A stretch of DNA of 64,000 nt from Amorphochlora amoebiformis (GCA_054601695.1 BAAHQB010000073.1:62001-126000), one strand, 5' to 3'. Numbered from the stretch's first letter, positions 45,158 to 61,152 are shown. Program-made: numbers and translations. Notes: a model not told the origin generated them from the letters alone.

Positions 45158-45270
45158 TATCCATATAAAAACAAACAAGATACTAATATACCTTCATATA
45201 CACATATATATATATATATATATTTAAGTGTGTATAATATATATATATATATATATACACAGATATAGTC

Positions 45271-45302
<32 letters not shown>

Positions 45303-45494
45303 TCATACATATATATATATATATATATATGTATAAACGTATGTATACATCTTATGTATGTATATATATATATTCATATTTTTGTATATATATATGTATA
45401 AATATATATATACATATATATATATATACATATGCATCTTATATATGTGTATATGTGTGTATATATATGTTCATGTATATACATATATGTATAT

Positions 45495-45532
<38 letters not shown>

Positions 45533-45540
45533 ATATATAT

Positions 45541-45582
<42 letters not shown>

Positions 45583-45690
45583 TATATATGTACATATACC
45601 GCTGCCGTTAGCTCAGATATGATAACCTTTGGGGGAACCTACGTATATATATATATATATATATATATGCAATATATATATATATGTACT

Positions 45691-45723
<33 letters not shown>

Positions 45724-45872
45724 CTAGTAAAAATACATAAAGGTATGTTTTGACATATTAAATATGCACATACATATATACATAACATATAAACTTACAT
45801 GTATATATATCCATATATATCTCTCCACAGCTATATATATATATATATAAGTATAAATATACGTGTAAATAT

Positions 45873-45918
<46 letters not shown>

Positions 45919-46097
45919 TCTATTCGTACACATGAACACTCACACACACACTTGAAACCAAATACATAAACCAACACAGATAGATATATAAATATATCTA
46001 CATATTATATACACACATACATTTACATATATATATATATTATATACTAATACAAATATACCTACATTGTTACACATACAATATATATATATATATA

Positions 46098-46145
<48 letters not shown>

Positions 46146-46595
46146 CCAATACTCACACATATACATACACATACGTATACATATACACATATACATATGT
46201 AGATACAAGAGTACACATATACATATATACATATCATATATATATATATATATATATATATCCGAATATATCCTCAATATCCCACCCCAGACCCCTCCGG
46301 TAAAGTCTCTTCAAATTGTTCTCCCCACACGCTTCTCGACCCAACTTTGAGCCGAAACCCCATCTCCCCTTCTAACCCCCCCCCTTTTGGGTACCCCCCC
46401 TCCTTCGGGTACCGCCCCTTCTTGGGGTACCCCCCCATAGGGTACCCCTCCATGGGAATAGGGGTCAATTCCACTTTCGTCGCAATTGGACGGGCCTGGT
46501 TGGGGTTAGGGTTAGGGTTAGGGTTAGGGTTAGGGTTAGGGTTAGGGTTGGGGTTATAGAGAAGAGTCGAGGGAGATAGGGTTAATATTTATATT

Positions 46596-46631
<36 letters not shown>

Positions 46632-47048
46632 ATATATATACGTATACTCATATATATATATATAAATACACTATCTACATGTATATATATTTATAGGTGT
46701 ACATTTGGAGATATAGGGAAGTCGGGAGGAGGAGAGGGGCGCGACTTTTTTTGAGAATTAATTCTTCGGGTTATGTGAAATTTACCTCCGAGGAGAGGTT
46801 ATGCGCTAGTTTTTGGAGGATTTTTGGTGTTTTCGGGGGACTTTGAGAAGGGTTGTATACGATTAGGAGGTCGACATCGCTGGTTCCCTAAGGGGGATAT
46901 ATGTTCAGATCCCTACGGGGGATATATATTCATATCCCTACGGGGATATATATTCAGATTCCTACAGGGATATATATTCAGAAGGGTGAGATTTTTCTGT
47001 ATGCTACTGTACATGATTGTGTAAGGAATTGGAAACGTATGTATTTAA

Positions 47049-47099
<51 letters not shown>

Positions 47100-47961
47100 A
47101 TACATACATAGCACACACACGGCCGTCAAAACACACATATGCCCACGTATATACGCACATCTACACATAACGCAATCATACACACACACGTACACATCTA
47201 CTCTCACACACTTACATCCTTCCATATCAATCTACCCACACATTATACATGCACATATATATATATATATACATAAATATATATATATACACAATCCTAC
47301 ATATATCCACACATCCCCTGATTTCATGTATTCACACCCCAAAGACACCCATATTTCAAACAGAAACCACGCGTACACATACAAAAGATACCTACATTTA
47401 AACAGAAACCACACATACACAGTCATATATATCACCCACATACACACACACACATATACACACACATACACACACACGTACACGCGCTTTCGTGGTACCA
47501 CAACTGCTCTCCCCGCAGCCAAAGAGCCCCTTAAAGCGACGGAAACTAAGCCTTCTCCAAGCCTCTCTCTCACACCTCCTATCGCTGATGTCACGATGCG
47601 TGACCATTCTATACACACATTGGTTGGATGTCACGATGCGTGACCATTCTATTCACGCATTGGTTAGGTCTAGGTTGGGATTTTTTCTTAGTTCTTATCC
47701 CTCTCTTTAGTGTTAGGGTTAGGGTTAGGGTTATGATCAGGGAGGGTCAGGTTGGGGTTAGGGTTAGGGTCAGGGTTAGGGTTAGGGTTAGGGTTAGGGT
47801 TGGGGTTAGGGTTAGGGTTAGGGTTAGGGTTAGGGTTGGGGTTAGGGTTAGGGTTAGGGTTAGGGTTAGGGGTTAGGGTTAGGTTTAGAATTACCAGGGT
47901 CTTGGAGCTGGTCGCGCTTAGGGATACCTGTGCAAGTTATATGTATGCTATATATATTTAT

Positions 47962-48013
<52 letters not shown>

Positions 48014-48814
48014 ATACTCTTTATCCTAACCCTAAATCTAACCCTATTCTTTCCAACCCCAACCCTAATAGCGTAATTAAGCATAATTATATCCCTAACC
48101 CTAACCCTAACCAATGTGGAAGAGTCAACAGTCCTCGGACTAAGACATGCTGAATAATCTTATCTGATCCTAACCCGAACCATAACCCTAAGCCTAACCC
48201 TAAGCCTAACCCTAACTAACCCTAACCCTAACCCAGATTAACCCTAACCCTAGCCTAACCATGTTAACCCTAAAAAGCAACCGTAAGCGGTAATAATAAT
48301 AATATCGCTGTTATCCACATGTCAACTCACTTAGGGATGTGGGTATTATAGGTATGTGCATAAAACAAATATATATATATATATATCTATATGTTAATAT
48401 ACACATATATATATGTATATATACATACATATACATATATACATATAGGTTAGACTTAGGGTTAGATGTAGGCTTAGGGTCTGGAATGTGATTTTAGCGT
48501 TAGGGTGTGGGTTAGGGTTAAGAGTTAGGGTTAGGGTTAAGAGTTAGGGTTAGGATTAGGGTTATGATATCGCTAGGGTTAGGGTTAGGGTTTGCGTTAG
48601 GGTTAGGCTTAAGCTTAAGGTTAGATATATGTCTAGATTTAGGGCCAGAATCAGAAGTACGGGTAGGGTTAGGGTTAGGGTTGGGGTTAGATTTAGGGCT
48701 AGATTTAGGGTTAGGGTTAGGGTTAGGGTTAGGGTTAGGGTTAGGGTTAGGATTATGCCGATGAGATGGGGCACAGTTCCGTCCGGTCTGCGTTTCACAA
48801 TTCTGCCCACCTTG

Positions 48815-48856
<42 letters not shown>

Positions 48857-48924
48857 ATGTATACATTATAATATATGTATACATATACATGCAGATGGAA
48901 AAACATTAATTTATGCTTTATACA

Positions 48925-48970
<46 letters not shown>

Positions 48971-49407
48971 TACACACATACATACACTCTCATACATACA
49001 TACACACATTCACATACAAATATTCCATGTGAACACATACTCACATACAAACCCAAAAACACAAACACACGCCTCTGCACCAATAGAACACACACGCTAC
49101 CCCAACCCCCCCCCCTTACCTTCCTTATCTGGCCCTCAGAAACGGCCCTTTTCAGCGATCGCCGGAGGACAGCGAGCGAAGGAAGGGTTGACCCTTTCCG
49201 CGCAGCTGTCTTGTGGGTTCCGGTAGGTCTTGTTTCGCAGGAAGATGTTGTTAGCGTTGCTGTATGAGGTGTGTGGATGATTGTGAGTGTGATGCCTTTG
49301 TTTGCATATGTGTTTTTGTGTGTGTGTGCTCTGTATATATTTGAGTGCGAATCTTATAAGAATGTATGTTTGTATTTCACCACATGCGCGCATGTATATA
49401 TTATAGG

Positions 49408-49446
<39 letters not shown>

Positions 49447-49557
49447 CTTCCTGTTTTAGAAATACGTACGTACAAATATCTCAACTAGACCAAAAGACCC
49501 AAGGCAAGCACTGGGGGTTATACCAGTGATTGCAACGACAACAAGGAGTGCTAGCAT
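43624..49557 (-). CDS. Plastid-targeted nucleotidyltransferase-domain protein
   Basis: Twelve exons join in frame to 367 aa: 49557-49470, 49259-49120, 48810-48759, 47927-47895, 47608-47484, 46887-46786, 46495-46286, 45638-45600, 44832-44767, 44541-44500, 44040-43960 and 43749-43624 (TGA). The N-terminus is a signal peptide ([20 protein letters not shown]) then a Ser/Thr/Arg-rich region, a bipartite plastid presequence. Residues about 110-155 carry the Pol beta-type motif [10 protein letters not shown], then [10 protein letters not shown] (GS...DxD), which binds the nucleotide and metal. After it come a glycine/tyrosine repeat ([27 protein letters not shown]) and a helical C-terminus ([26 protein letters not shown]). 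This is a minimal nucleotidyltransferase domain in a plastid protein; the substrate is unknown. The start is the first ATG after a TTTTTCAG acceptor, so a 5' UTR exon is likely. Exon 3 appears to use a GC donor. The first donor was chosen among three overlapping GTACGT sites by phase. Confidence 0.75.
46500..46558 (+). repeat. Short TTAGGG array
   Basis: About nine TTAGGG units within a nucleotidyltransferase intron. In sense they are CCCTAA and directly precede the AACCAG acceptor of exon 46495-46286. Confidence 0.93.
46900..46985 (-). repeat. Three upstream copies of a nucleotidyltransferase acceptor site
   Basis: Sense strand: the true acceptor ATATATCCCCCTTAG/GGAACC is preceded by three ~27-bp units, ATATATCCCCCGTAGGGATC, ATATATCCCCGTAGGGATAT and ATATATCCCTGTAGGAATCT. 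Each keeps a usable pyrimidine-AG. Confidence 0.9.
47629..47672 (-). repeat. Upstream copy of the acceptor and start of the GS-motif exon
   Basis: Sense strand: the block ATAGAATGGTCACGCATCG plus TGACATC occurs twice about 40 bp apart. The downstream one continues into exon 47608-47484 (GS-motif exon of the nucleotidyltransferase). Confidence 0.92.
47710..47890 (+). repeat. TTAGGG array
   Basis: Telomere-like array in a nucleotidyltransferase intron, G-rich strand on plus (antisense to the gene). Confidence 0.95.
48020..48265 (-). repeat. CCCTAA array with one dispersed element
   Basis: Degenerate array with the dispersed element in minus orientation at about 48117-48170, again in the fixed orientation relative to the G-rich strand. 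Confidence 0.88.
48450..48756 (+). repeat. TTAGGG array adjoining a GC-type donor
   Basis: Degenerate TTAGGG array. In the sense of the minus-strand gene it begins right after exon 48810-48759, whose apparent donor is GCATAATCCTAACCC. Confidence 0.93.
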
Positions 49558-50170
49558 ATTGGGTGGCACCCGATGCCTGAAAAAGCAAAAAAAGACAGAA
49601 TTCAGCATGAATTATCGATTGCACATTGCAAGTTGAAAGACCAGTCAGTACCTACCGGAGAGATGGTCATGAACATCCATGGGATGTAACATAGACAGTT
49701 ATATGATCTTATTACTCGAAAGCCTCCGTGTATACATTTTCACGGTCAGTTTTCATTTACAGTCGATCCAAAGCATTTGAGGGCTTGACATAATGCATGT
49801 CGAACAGTGCTTTGTAAATCTCTGCCAAAATGCAATCAAACAGGCTCTCACCTGGATGTCAGACGGCTGGACACCGAGGCGCGGGAAAATCAGGTTGAGC
49901 CGTTCCTGTGGAATATCGAGCCATTCTTTTACTTTTTCGATAAATTTTCAGGGGAACTGAGCACTAAGGCAAAATTTATCTTTCCACGCAAACAAGTAGT
50001 ATTATAATCTAGTGTATACATGTAGTGGGGTGGAAAGGATGTATGTGGCAATGGTCAAACCAAGCGCGATTTATTCTTTCAATTTTTCTTTTTCGGGCGA
50101 CAAATTCGAAAACGCCTTAAGCCAAAAGCGATCCCGCGTTTCGAATCCGTGAGGTGGCGGGTACTCGAGC
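49558..50170. promoter_or_regulatory. Divergent spacer between the nucleotidyltransferase and CAF-1 genes
   Basis: About 610 bp of ordinary, non-repetitive sequence between the two start codons. A minus-strand 5' UTR exon with a GTAGGT donor near 49652 and a TTTTTCAG acceptor near 49576 is plausible. Short plus-strand frames (49807-50007) show no recognisable motif. Confidence 0.5.
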
Positions 50171-52604
50171 ATGCCGCCTACTGCTGAACAAACATCGCCG
50201 ACCTCAGGAACCATTAGCAAAGGTCATGATATTTGATAATATACGAGAAATGTTGCAAAAATTTGACAGAAGGATTCACAGAAAATGGTCTGGTCAATGC
50301 TGCGGATTCACGCTCGCCTCCAATGACGCCCAGCTGTGGGTCTAGAGATGTTAAGGAGTCCTCAAGTCCACCAAATTGCGATAAAATTGAGATAGAGGAA
50401 GCTTCTACATCACTGACAAACCCTGAAGGCGATGATGGGAAACAAAAAGATGGAGAATCTGGGCGAGAAGAAGGTATGAAATTAAAAACTGGCATAGGAA
50501 AAACCGCTCATTTACGTATCCTGCCTGTTCAGGAGTTTCTGAGATTCCTGAAAATCAAGGAGAGCAAACCCCACCCTCAACTCAAGGATCAGCGTCCCTC
50601 GCGGGTGAGAGAACTCGTGATTACATGTCGGACCATCGCTATTCGCAATAGCTTGTCCAACCATCACCACCTACTTCCCACCGCATAATAATTTAATGGC
50701 ATCATCACAGTCCCTTAGAACATCTTGTGGCAGATTTGAACCCCACAACTTTCAAGCCCCAAAATAACTCGAACATTCCAACACATCTTAGGCAAGACAT
50801 CGGGTGTCTCCTCACTGGTCAGCCTTGGCTTTGACCCTTCGAGGTGCGAGGAAGCTCTGAGAGCATGCGGTGGAGATATCCAGAAGGCAGCAGACCACCT
50901 CTGCAAGAAAACACAGGCTGATTCCACTTCATCTATTAAGAACAACAAAGAGGACACCACCCTGAGCGCAGACAACAGTGTCACCTGCAACTGGGAAGAG
51001 AGGGCGCGGCTGTACGAGTCGGAGTTCAAGGCGCTCCTTCAGACCTCAGACGAAGCTCTGGACCTCTCCCAGCATAGCGAGACCAAAAAGGAGCTGGAGG
51101 ACTTCCATAAACAGCTGGCAGGCTTCACGGAAGATAAAATCCCGAAGGGGTTTTTCCCATTGCTCGCCAAGCTCTGTCAGGGGAAATCTGCAACCCTCAC
51201 GAGCATGTCCAAGAGGGTTTTCCAGAAGCTGATTCCCGAGGATGCAGATACAGATATCTCGCTGTTAGCCATTGCGGAGGCCATCCAGATCGCATGCGAG
51301 CGGAAGTCGTATGGCGTGAGGAAGGCAAAGATCGTTCAGAATGAGGACGAGGATCCTGAGGCTCGATGGAGATGGGAGTCGGCAACCATCGAGTTTTTGC
51401 CAAGTGATGCCCGTTCAGTTCTCAAGGGGTACCGCAAGGATCGCCGTCACAAGTTGAAGAGGATCAACGCTTACAAAAAATTCTTCTCGCTGCTCTCAAA
51501 AAAAAAACGCGATAACACCAAGCTCGCAACTGCAGCGGAGAAGATTGTCAAATTCAATCGAGAGGCCCTCGTCGCCGAGGAAAAGAAAGCCTCCAAACTC
51601 GAGAAATCCCGCAAGCGCAAGGCAAAAACATGCAATGTTGCCGAAATCCTGGCCAAGAGAACCAAGCTAGAGCAAGCCCAGAAGGCTAAGGAGGAGAGGG
51701 AGCGCAAGAAGCGTGAGAAGATTGAGGCCCAGGCCAGGAAGAAGGCGGAGCAGGAAAAAAAAAGAGCAGAGGCCAAGCTAAAAAAGGAGGAGAACAAGCG
51801 TAAGAAGGAGGAAGCCAAGAGACTCAAAGAAGAGGCAAAGAGACTTAAAGAGGAGATGAGGCGAAAGGAAAAAGAGAAGAAGGAGGCCACTGCCAGGAAG
51901 CAGGCCAAAACTTTTGCCAATTTCTTCACCATCAAACCCAAGGCCAAGAAGCCTGTGCTCAAGCTCACTGCCGGACGATTCCATAAATGGCAAGTTCCGC
52001 CGAATACCACCGTGGCTCCCATCCTTCCCTACAAGACCAAACTTACCATCGCTGAGATGGACGAGCAGTTCTTCTCTGGTAGGCCTGTCAAGCTTCCCGT
52101 GTTTATTCGCAAGAGAAGCAAGAAGCGAAGCGGGGTTAAACTACTGCAGTTTTTTGAGGACGTTCGACCGGCTTGGTACGGGAAGCATGAACGAACACGC
52201 TCCACCAAGGTTGATGGAAGGAGGCCTTTCGCTCGAGATCCCAACCTAGACTATGACTACGATAGTGAGGCTGAGTGGGAGGACGAACCTAATGACGCAG
52301 AGGAGCTTCGGAGCGACGAGGATGAACCGGAAGAAGAGTCCAGTTCATCGCAGAAGGTTCGAGGTGATGGTCTCGAGGAGGATGGGTGGCTAATTGCTGA
52401 AGACGATCCGGAGTACGACGGAGGTACGACTGATGACACGGGGAATGTCATCAAGACTAGGATATTTGGGCCGATATTCGACCAGGACCTCTCCAAGTTG
52501 AATGAGGTCGGCGCGTTCCTGCTAAAGTTTCAGGGTCAACCCCTCGGCTCTACACTCCCAATTAACTGCGATATCAAGAATCCAATCAAGGTGCTGTGTA
52601 TAAC

Positions 52605-52675
<71 letters not shown>

Positions 52676-52713
52676 GTACATATTTATATTTACACACGCA
52701 TATGTACATGTAA

Positions 52714-52757
<44 letters not shown>

Positions 52758-53021
52758 TATATTTTATATATGAACAGTATTCGATAGGTATTTGTAATTT
52801 TAGAAAACGTATATATATATATATATATGTATACATTTATATATATATCTATATAATTGTATATGTAAACATATACACATTTCTGAATGTTTTCGTATGC
52901 AAGTCTGAGATAAGTTCACATAAAATCTATACATGAATAAAATTATCTACGTATTCGGAAAAATCAATACATATATTACACATGTATTATACCTTTTAAG
53001 CACACATAAATATATATACAC

Positions 53022-53102
<81 letters not shown>

Positions 53103-53841
53103 AATATATCTATATACACGTATACTTACATGTACATATATATATATATATATATATGTATATATGTGTATGTGTATATATATGTATGTATGTATATATT
53201 CTATCTATCTATTTAGGTATGTACACATGTATATATATATTTTTCGGCTGGAAACATGTATATGCATGTGGATATACACATACATACAAACACCTTTACT
53301 AGTACTTCAATGTCACTAATTAATAAACTAGTTCTAACAATCTGATCAGGACAAAAAGGAGGTTAAGAAGGAAAAGAAGAATAAGCGACTTTCGACAGGA
53401 GGTAAGCAGAAGAACTCTTCGGGCTCGGACGAGGAGATCAAGACCATCATTAAGGCTGTCAAGGAGTTTTCCTCCAAGGGTAGAGTGAAGTGGTCTGAGT
53501 TATTCAAGAAATATCAGTTCGCGAATCGATCTGAGAGCTGGGTCAAGCGGCGGCTCTACGCGTACAAGAAGGAGAATCCCGGGGATATTCCAACAGGCTC
53601 TCCGAAGAGCTTGTCGGGTAAGAAATCCAGTGCGCCCTTATCGTCCGCCAAGGTCAAGACTTCCGAGTCCAAGATCGTCAACAACACTCCAGCTCAGCGA
53701 AAGCGGAAGTCGACAACACCACCTGACACCAAGGGGAGGGTGAAAAAGCGGAATACCAAGAAGTCAAACGAGCCCATGAAGTCGACCCTCACCATCAAAA
53801 ACCTTTTCATGAAGCTTTCCAAGCGGACTACCATGGTGTAG
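50171..53841 (+). CDS. CHAF1A: Chromatin assembly factor 1 large subunit (CAF1A/p150/Cac1)
   Basis: Five exons join in frame to 872 aa: 50171-50222, 50270-50473, 50533-50604, 50792-52590 and 53350-53841. CAF-1 deposits newly made H3-H4 behind replication forks. The order of domains is typical: a highly charged K/E/R-rich coiled-coil (about 51590-51900), a PCNA-binding PIP-like motif [13 protein letters not shown] (51904-51942), the CAF1A block [15 protein letters not shown] (52138-52182), the acidic [16 protein letters not shown] stretch that contacts histones, and a C-terminal winged-helix segment ([20 protein letters not shown]). Unusually, exon 4 begins with a UBA-like motif: [20 protein letters not shown], then [10 protein letters not shown] (about 50815-50905). 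The gene has far fewer introns than its neighbours, and its single TA-rich intron lies between the ED/acidic region and the winged helix. It is convergent with PTEN. Confidence 0.93.
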
Positions 53842-55760
<1,919 letters not shown>

Positions 55761-55906
55761 TCAAAGATCTTCTGTGAAAAACTCCATTTCCACTCGGAAA
55801 TTGTCGGCGAATAATTCATGCTTCTTGTCCTTGCATGCCTTGTCAAGCTCCGCCTATGATTTAGATACGTTATATATGTTATATATATATATATATGTAT
55901 ATCATG

Positions 55907-55937
<31 letters not shown>

Positions 55938-55980
55938 GTCTACATACATATACATATATATATGTATATATATAAACATA

Positions 55981-56024
<44 letters not shown>

Positions 56025-56309
56025 GATGTACACGAATACATAATATTATCCACGTACAAATGTGTAGATGATACATACACACACACATGTACACACACAA
56101 ACACACATATATATATGTTGTATATTATATATATATATATACATAATACATATATATATATATTATTTATGTTTACTTATATGTATATATGTGCATAGAA
56201 ATACCATATATCTATATTATACGTATTTACGTAAATATGTACATATACATATATATATATATATATACACACATACATATTACATATTAATAAATACTAC
56301 ATATACATA

Positions 56310-56343
<34 letters not shown>

Positions 56344-56513
56344 TTGTGTGCATATCGTGTTAATATCATATATCTACATATTACATCTACAGTATACATC
56401 ATATGTCTGCATGGTATATAGGTATATAATATATATATACATATGTGTATATACATGTATGTGTGTGTGTGTGTATGTGTGTGTAGTGTGTGCACAATGT
56501 GTTATATGTATAT

Positions 56514-56556
<43 letters not shown>

Positions 56557-57205
56557 ATCAATACATACATACATATATTACACATAAATTTACACCCACA
56601 TAGACTTCCTTACCTTATACAACGTATACTCGTAGTACCCAGGCTTGCCCATAATGGGGTGTAGGAATCTAGCATTCAACCAAAAATGAAACAGCTTTTG
56701 GGTTTTTGACATAAACCCGGCATCATACCTGATTACGTATGTGGACGCGTATATGTACAGATATTGAGTGACATAAAAGGGGCCCCCACTCACTTCCTCT
56801 CTCTGTCTCTCGGCGGTTTTTTTTTTTTTTAGCGCTCATTCGCGGCTCAACAGATCAGGATATTAGGTAGTTTTACTTGAACGAAATATTACTGTCTCTA
56901 TTTCTCTCTCGTGGTGTCTACGCTCTTCCTCACCCTCACTCTCTCTGTGTTGGTTCCCGCTTTCTCTCTCTCTCTCTCTCTCCCTGTGCGCGCGCTCTCT
57001 CTCTCTGAGCGCGCTCTCTCTCTCTCTGAGCGCTCTCTCTCTCTCTCTGAGCGCGCTCTCTCTCTCTCTGAGCGCTCTCTCTCTCTGCGCGCTCTCTCTC
57101 TCTCTCTGCGCGCTCTCTCACTCTCACGCTCTCTCACTCTCACGCTCTCTCACTCTCACGCTCTCTATGTTTCCCTCTCTTGGTTTCCTTCTCTTGGTTT
57201 CCCTG

Positions 57206-57274
<69 letters not shown>

Positions 57275-57550
57275 TCTCTCTCTCCCTCTCCCTCTCTCTC
57301 TCTCTTTCTCTCTCTCTCGGTGCTCTCTCGCTCTCTCTCGGTGCTCTCTCGCTCTCTCTTTCTCTCTCATACACGCACAAACTTACGTAAAGGTAAACTT
57401 CGCGTCGTCGGAAAACCTGTGGATACCCTTATTTCCTCCCGTGAACAACAGGTAATCCTATAGATATATATGCAAATATCGACTTTTTGCTATTTATGTG
57501 GATATATCTACGTATGCATGTGCATATGATATGTATATATACATATATAC

Positions 57551-57595
<45 letters not shown>

Positions 57596-57666
57596 CTAAT
57601 TATGTCCTATTTCGATTTATTTGTATACTTACATAAATAAATGTATGTATATATATACACACACAT

Positions 57667-57716
<50 letters not shown>

Positions 57717-57781
57717 TATATATTTATATTTACATACATAGTCGATATGACATGCCAGAGCGGGACGTCGCTGGCATTTTG

Positions 57782-57833
<52 letters not shown>

Positions 57834-58019
57834 TTCCCTCTCTCTTTCTCTCTCTTTCCCTCTCTCTCTCTCCCTCCCCCTCTCTCTCCGTCGATATGAC
57901 ATACCTCAGCGGGACGCCGCAGGCATTTGACGTTGCCTTTGGACTTCCAAATGTTCTCTCCTTTTCACTCCATCCCTCGTTTTTGCGACATTTCGCACTT
58001 CCCTCACTCTCTCTCTCCC

Positions 58020-58050
<31 letters not shown>

Positions 58051-58096
58051 CCGTCTCTCTCTCTCTCTCCGTCTCTCTCTCTCTCTCCCCCCCCCC

Positions 58097-58140
<44 letters not shown>

Positions 58141-58322
58141 TCTCTCTCTCTCGGTCGATATGACATACCTGAGCGGGACGTCGCTGGCATTTGACGTTGC
58201 CTTTGGACTTCCAAATGTTCTCTCTTTTTCTCTCTCTCCCTCGTTTTTGCGACATTTCGCACTTCCCTCTCACTCTCTCTCCCTCTCTCTCCCCCTCTCT
58301 CTCTCTCTCTCTCTCTCTCTCC

Positions 58323-58359
<37 letters not shown>

Positions 58360-58516
58360 TCTCTCTCTCGGTCGATATGACATACCTGAGCGGGACGTCG
58401 CTGGCATTTGACGTTGCCTTTGGACTTCCAAATGTTTTTCTTATCATCGTTACACGACGGGGTGGGTGTCCATACCTATCATGCAAATATATATATATAT
58501 ATATATATACATATGT

Positions 58517-58563
<47 letters not shown>

Positions 58564-58570
58564 AATAACA

Positions 58571-58610
<40 letters not shown>

Positions 58611-58616
58611 TATAGA

Positions 58617-58682
<66 letters not shown>

Positions 58683-58752
58683 GTAAGGTGTACATTATCA
58701 CTCTTGACCATATGGGGAATAGGAAGGATATAATAAAATATATATATATTAA

Positions 58753-58812
<60 letters not shown>

Positions 58813-58859
58813 CATACCGTAAAGTGTACATTATCAGTCTTGACCATATGGGGATATAC

Positions 58860-58949
<90 letters not shown>

Positions 58950-59102
58950 CATACCGTAAAGTGTACATTATCAGTCTTGACCATATGGGGATATACATAT
59001 ACATATATATATATATAATATATATATACATATATATATACAGTTGCATACCGTAAAGTGTACATTATCGGTCTTGACCATATGGGGAATCGGAAGGATA
59101 TA

Positions 59103-59146
<44 letters not shown>

Positions 59147-59296
59147 GCATACCGTAAAGTGTACATTATCAGTCTTGACCATATGGGGAATCGGAAGGAT
59201 CGAAACTCGCATTAGCTTTACGCTTCTAAATATCATATATATATATTATATATATATATATATATGTATATATATAATATATGTATATATATATAT

Positions 59297-59327
<31 letters not shown>

Positions 59328-59331
59328 CATA

Positions 59332-59364
<33 letters not shown>

Positions 59365-59468
59365 TGTATATATATACATATATATGTATGTATTGTATAG
59401 ATAAAAGGATAGAAACTCGTATTAGCTTTACGCTTCTTAAATATTATGATATGAATATCAATATGATG

Positions 59469-59500
<32 letters not shown>

Positions 59501-59505
59501 CATAT

Positions 59506-59591
<86 letters not shown>

Positions 59592-59900
59592 ACAGCATGT
59601 AGAGCTAGCAAGGAACCTATAGCTAGTTAACTACGCGGCGGCTGGCTAGACTACCGTCATTTCCTTAGAGTATACGAGTAGTAGCACAATTATCGGAACC
59701 CAGGAAATTCTCGGAACCCATAGGTTCCGAAGGAAGAAAGGAAGGAAGGAAGAAAGAATTTATCCGACTACCGCACAAAAGTTATCGATAATCATTCGCT
59801 ATAATCCAAACGGACTTGAATCATACTCTGGACTACCATCTACTATGCCACTGCGCTAACAGCATATATATATATATATATATATATAACACATTACATA

Positions 59901-59931
<31 letters not shown>

Positions 59932-60312
59932 ATATTTATATGTATATTTTAAAATAATAGAGTGGAAACTTCATATGAATATACACATACAAATATAAAT
60001 ACATATATGTACATATATATATATATATATCATATATATACTACATATATATATATATATATATAATATGTATGTAAGTAAATGTATATATATATATATA
60101 TATATAACCTTGAGAAAGGAATGGAGGGCAAAGTGTCTAAAGATCGACGAAAGGACTTCATGGATGCCTTCTATATTATAATATATATGTATGTATATAT
60201 ATGTATATATATATATAATATGTATATATATATATATATATATAACGTAAATATATATATATATATATATACATATATACATACACACACATATATATTT
60301 ATACATACATAT

Positions 60313-60349
<37 letters not shown>

Positions 60350-60418
60350 CTACGCATATCCATACATACGCATGTAAATTCTCCTCTCTTTCAAAAACCT
60401 TGTATTTATACATACATA

Positions 60419-60484
<66 letters not shown>

Positions 60485-60697
60485 CATTGATATCAATTGA
60501 ATATAGATATATATCCGGCGCATTGTTGATTTGTATAAATACCTTTTTCTCATCCCTGTCTCGTAGAAATCTGTCGAAATACCCCACGTACCGACGCTGA
60601 GACGGAATTGTCACTCCCTTTTGGTTCTTAGTGCTGTTGGTATACATTTATATATGTATATATATTATATGTATTTATATGTATGTATTATATGTGT

Positions 60698-60752
<55 letters not shown>

Positions 60753-60883
60753 TATATATTTATATATATATATATATACGTATTTGTATGTATTATATAT
60801 ATTTAATATATATGAATATTTTTATACATGTGTATGGATGTATAAATATAGACACACATATATATATATATATATACATATAT

Positions 60884-60927
<44 letters not shown>

Positions 60928-60982
60928 CATGTATATGTATGATATATATGTATATATATATATATTACATATATATATATAA

Positions 60983-61041
<59 letters not shown>

Positions 61042-61098
61042 GACAAACCGCTTAACCGCGAAGAAACGAAGGGCTCGGTCAGCGTTGAACCATTCCTA

Positions 61099-61152
<54 letters not shown>

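Noticed and set aside
49807-50007. 66-residue plus-strand frame in the divergent spacer
   Set aside because: No motif, no splice link to CAF1A in phase, and likely promoter or 5' UTR.
59805-59870. tRNA-like piece on the minus strand (A box TAGCGCAGTGG, B box GATTCAAGTCC)
   Set aside because: The boxes are present but the spacing is short and neither the T-arm nor the acceptor stem pairs; at most a decayed tRNA or SINE remnant in a PTEN intron.
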